NCBI GenBank assembly: GCA_028275005.1
Contig: JAQCNN010000146.1
Span: forward strand, 1 to 13,585
Direction of reading: 5' to 3'
Source of the DNA: Salinirussus sp.
GTDB lineage: Archaea; Halobacteriota; Halobacteria; Halobacteriales; Haloarculaceae
Length of the DNA: 13,585 bases
Below the pieces are notes generated by a model, which was given only the letters and a program-made list of their open reading frames with translations, was not told where the DNA came from and ran no database searches. The translations under genes were made by a program, and so were the position numbers. Positions 11,717 through 13,585 of this stretch are shown here, in pieces; the stretch's first letter is position 1, and every line of letters begins with the position of its first letter.

Positions 11717-13585
11717 TCAGTCGTCCACGGTGGTGGGGGCCGCCGGTTCCGCCTGTGACGCGTCGGGCCGTCTGGACCACGGTCTCCACCTCAGTTCCTC
11801 CGCGTAGTGGAACGCGCAGTGGTCCTGTGTCGGGTCGACAACCGTCAGCGAGAGCCAGTCGTTGTCCAGCAGTTCGGTCAACTCCTCGTGGTCGGCCAGG
11901 ACGTCGGTGACCCGCTCGACCGGCGCGTGGATGACCGTCGAGAGACGCAGCGGCTGGTGGTGTGGCTCGCCGTCGGCGGCCATCAGCGACTGGAGCGGGA
12001 GCCCCGTCATCAGGTCGCCCCCGTTGCCCTGGTAGACGCCGACGTTCCCGACGGGGTTGTGGGTTATCTTCGACCCGCTCCCGTAGACGGTGTTGTCGAC
12101 CGTCGAGAAGTAGTACTGGGTGTTGATCCACTGAGTGACCACCAGCGGCCCCGTGAGTATCGCCTCGAGTGCGTCGCCGTCGGGGTCGGTCGACCAGTCG
12201 TAGGAGTGGAGGAATGCGCGGCCGTCGAGGTCGACATCGGTCGTCAGCCCGCGGGGGCCGATGACGAAGCCGGCGTTACCGGCCAGCCCCCACTCGGGGC
12301 GTGTCTCGGCCCAGTCGGCGGCGCGGCGCTCGGTCTCTCTCGTGGCCGTCGACCGGTCGATACCCATTTCGTCGGCCCGCTCGGCGGCCGCGTTCTCGCG
12401 TGCGGTCGCGAGGGCTGTACGCAACTCGTTGAGGTCGTCGGCGTGGCTCTCGGGGACACCCTCGGCGTACAGTTCGACCTCACCGGTCGTCGTGTTGTGC
12501 TGGCCGGCGAGAAAGACGGTGTCCTCGGGGATGTCGAAGCCGCGGTCGCGGAGTTTCGTCTGTACCTGGGGGTCGCCACAGATGGCCGCCAGCACACGGG
12601 CACTCGGGCCGCCGGGGTTGCCGGCACAGGCACCACAGTCCAGACTCGACTCGTAGGGGTTGTTCGCCGTCTCACTGGCGTGCCCGGCAAAGACGACGAG
12701 CCGGCCGAACCGCTCCCACCCCATCAGTTCGAAGGCCGTGGTGGCGTACTCGACGCGCTCCTCGACGGTTAGCCCGGCCGGCAGGTCGTCCGCGGCAGGC
12801 TGGTGCCGGAGGAGTGGCTCACAGAACTCGTGGTCGGCGGGGACCGACTCGTCGGCGGCGTCGAAGAGGTCGTGAACGCGTCCAGGGAGGAGGGTTCGGG
12901 CTGCGAGTGAGAGGCCGTAGGCGCTCCCGGCGGTCTCGACGTAGCTGTACGCCGTGGCGGCGTTTGCCTCCAGCGTCTCGATGAGTTCGTCGGCGGCCGC
13001 GCGGAGACCCGACCAGCGGTCGTGGCGTGCCCGCGTGTCCGCGTCAGTCGGCACGTCGGTGATACGGTGCTGTGGGTCCAGGACCGGCGGACAGGCGTCG
13101 ACCGACACCTCGGTGTCGTACCCCCGGTACTCCATCGGGACACCGAAGAAGCCGGCGTAGCCGTGGGTCTCGTAATCGCCAACTGCCTCGGTGTGACGGC
13201 GGATCCGTTCCGAGCGGGTGTCGATACAGAAGACCAGTTGGGCGGCCGGGCGGTCCGGCCTCTCACTGTCTGTGACCGACCGGCTCTCCGCGGCGACGGC
13301 TCCGACGAGGTCGTCACGGTAGGTCGCCTCCCACGCACGCAGGAACGCCTGCGCGAGCTCGTCTGCCGGGTCCACCTCGGCGGCGTCGTCATCCGGCTCG
13401 ATATCGGCACCGACGGCGTCTAGCAGTGCCAGACGGGCCGCGAGGTACCCCGCCAACGAGACCGGATAGGTCGACTGCCACGCGCTGTCGTCCGCGGCGC
13501 GTTGCTTGATGAACCCGGTCCAGCCCGGAAGCGCAGCCAACTGCTCCTCGAGGATGGACACCCACTGGCGCTCCGGGTACGGCTC
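11717..13585 (-). CDS. dabA: DabA-like inorganic-carbon uptake subunit (DUF2309), 5' end outside window
   Basis: The frame is open to the right edge: residues EPYPERQW precede the GTG at 13561, and TGA is at 11719-11717. So 622 C-terminal residues of a protein usually 800 aa or more are seen. DabA is the large peripheral, beta-carbonic-anhydrase-like subunit that, with membrane subunit DabB, drives energy-coupled CO2/bicarbonate accumulation. Known zinc ligands in Halothiobacillus are C351, D353, H524 and C539. Here FCIDTRSE supplies Cys and Asp two apart, and GHASETANNPYESSLDCG supplies His and Cys exactly 15 apart, as in the reference. QHNTTT, NTQYYFSTVDNTVYGSGSK and THNPVGNVGVYQGNGGDLMTGLPLQS are further family blocks. 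dabB is expected just upstream, beyond the edge. The protein is soluble and very acidic. Confidence 0.93.
   Translation of the reverse strand, partial: EPYPERQWVSILEEQLAALPGWTGFIKQRAADDSAWQSTYPVSLAGYLAARLALLDAVGADIEPDDDAAEVDPADELAQAFLRAWEATYRDDLVGAVAAESRSVTDSERPDRPAAQLVFCIDTRSERIRRHTEAVGDYETHGYAGFFGVPMEYRGYDTEVSVDACPPVLDPQHRITDVPTDADTRARHDRWSGLRAAADELIETLEANAATAYSYVETAGSAYGLSLAARTLLPGRVHDLFDAADESVPADHEFCEPLLRHQPAADDLPAGLTVEERVEYATTAFELMGWERFGRLVVFAGHASETANNPYESSLDCGACAGNPGGPSARVLAAICGDPQVQTKLRDRGFDIPEDTVFLAGQHNTTTGEVELYAEGVPESHADDLNELRTALATARENAAAERADEMGIDRSTATRETERRAADWAETRPEWGLAGNAGFVIGPRGLTTDVDLDGRAFLHSYDWSTDPDGDALEAILTGPLVVTQWINTQYYFSTVDNTVYGSGSKITHNPVGNVGVYQGNGGDLMTGLPLQSLMAADGEPHHQPLRLSTVIHAPVERVTDVLADHEELTELLDNDWLSLTVVDPTQDHCAFHYAEELRWRPWSRRPDASQAEPAAPTTVDD

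Noticed and set aside
11382..12131. N-terminal extension of gcvH giving a 375-aa protein
   Set aside because: The extension overlaps dabA, is Pro/Arg/Gly-rich without family sequence, and GcvH is complete at 125 aa from the ATG at 11381.
11807..12772. 321-codon open frame on the plus strand
   Set aside because: Antisense shadow of dabA; no family motif.
1..13585. CRISPR array, transposon ends, tRNA or rRNA
   Set aside because: No spaced direct repeats, transposase sequence, or tRNA-like cloverleaf was recognised by eye on either strand.

Overview
The window is a piece of a haloarchaeal chromosome. It is GC-rich, its predicted proteins are acidic, many genes have an AT-rich TATA-like box about 26-27 nt before the start codon (the leaderless arrangement common in haloarchaea), and several families are typical of halophilic archaea (J domain-ferredoxin fusion, LOV/PAS kinase with an RHN-type H-box, KaiC-like ATPase, small CxxC zinc proteins). 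No insertion sequence, phage gene, CRISPR array, tRNA or rRNA was seen. I assign it no species.

Left part (1-4430): the 3' end of a moeA molybdopterin-synthesis gene carrying an extra C-terminal PBP-like domain; a zinc-ribbon/basic-linker/membrane-anchor/NTF2-like protein; a cupin (minus strand); a DEDDy-type RNase H-like exonuclease with an N-terminal helix-hairpin-helix-like segment; a small two-helix membrane protein (minus); and a 64-aa CxxC...CxxxC zinc protein (minus).

Middle part (4430-6070): a bifunctional GlmU-like sugar-1-phosphate nucleotidylyltransferase/acetyltransferase (minus), probably co-transcribed behind a 56-aa zinc-ribbon gene at 5646-5816. That small gene is divergent from another 56-aa zinc-ribbon gene at 5899-6069.

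Right-middle part (6095-10825): the most interesting block. A pseudo-receiver/PAS/LOV/histidine-kinase-like protein (minus) shares a 113-bp divergent promoter region with a double-domain KaiC-like ATPase (plus). The LOV domain keeps all its photochemical residues at exact spacing, while the kinase ATP-binding motifs are degraded. A 17-bp dyad lies between the two starts, at the predicted transcription start of the kinase-like gene. A flavin-reductase-family gene follows kaiC on its own promoter and converges with a J domain-[2Fe-2S] ferredoxin fusion. I infer a possible light/redox input unit to a KaiC-type signalling hub. This is by analogy with cyanobacterial CikA/SasA-KaiC and is not shown by the sequence.

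Right end (11004-13585): gcvH (glycine cleavage H protein) behind a 335-bp gene-free stretch that contains a cluster of palindromes and a TATA-like box, then a dabA-type inorganic-carbon uptake gene whose 5' end runs off the window. Most plus-strand open frames across 4049-5539, 6455-7489 and 11807-12772 are GC-rich antisense shadows of genes on the minus strand.
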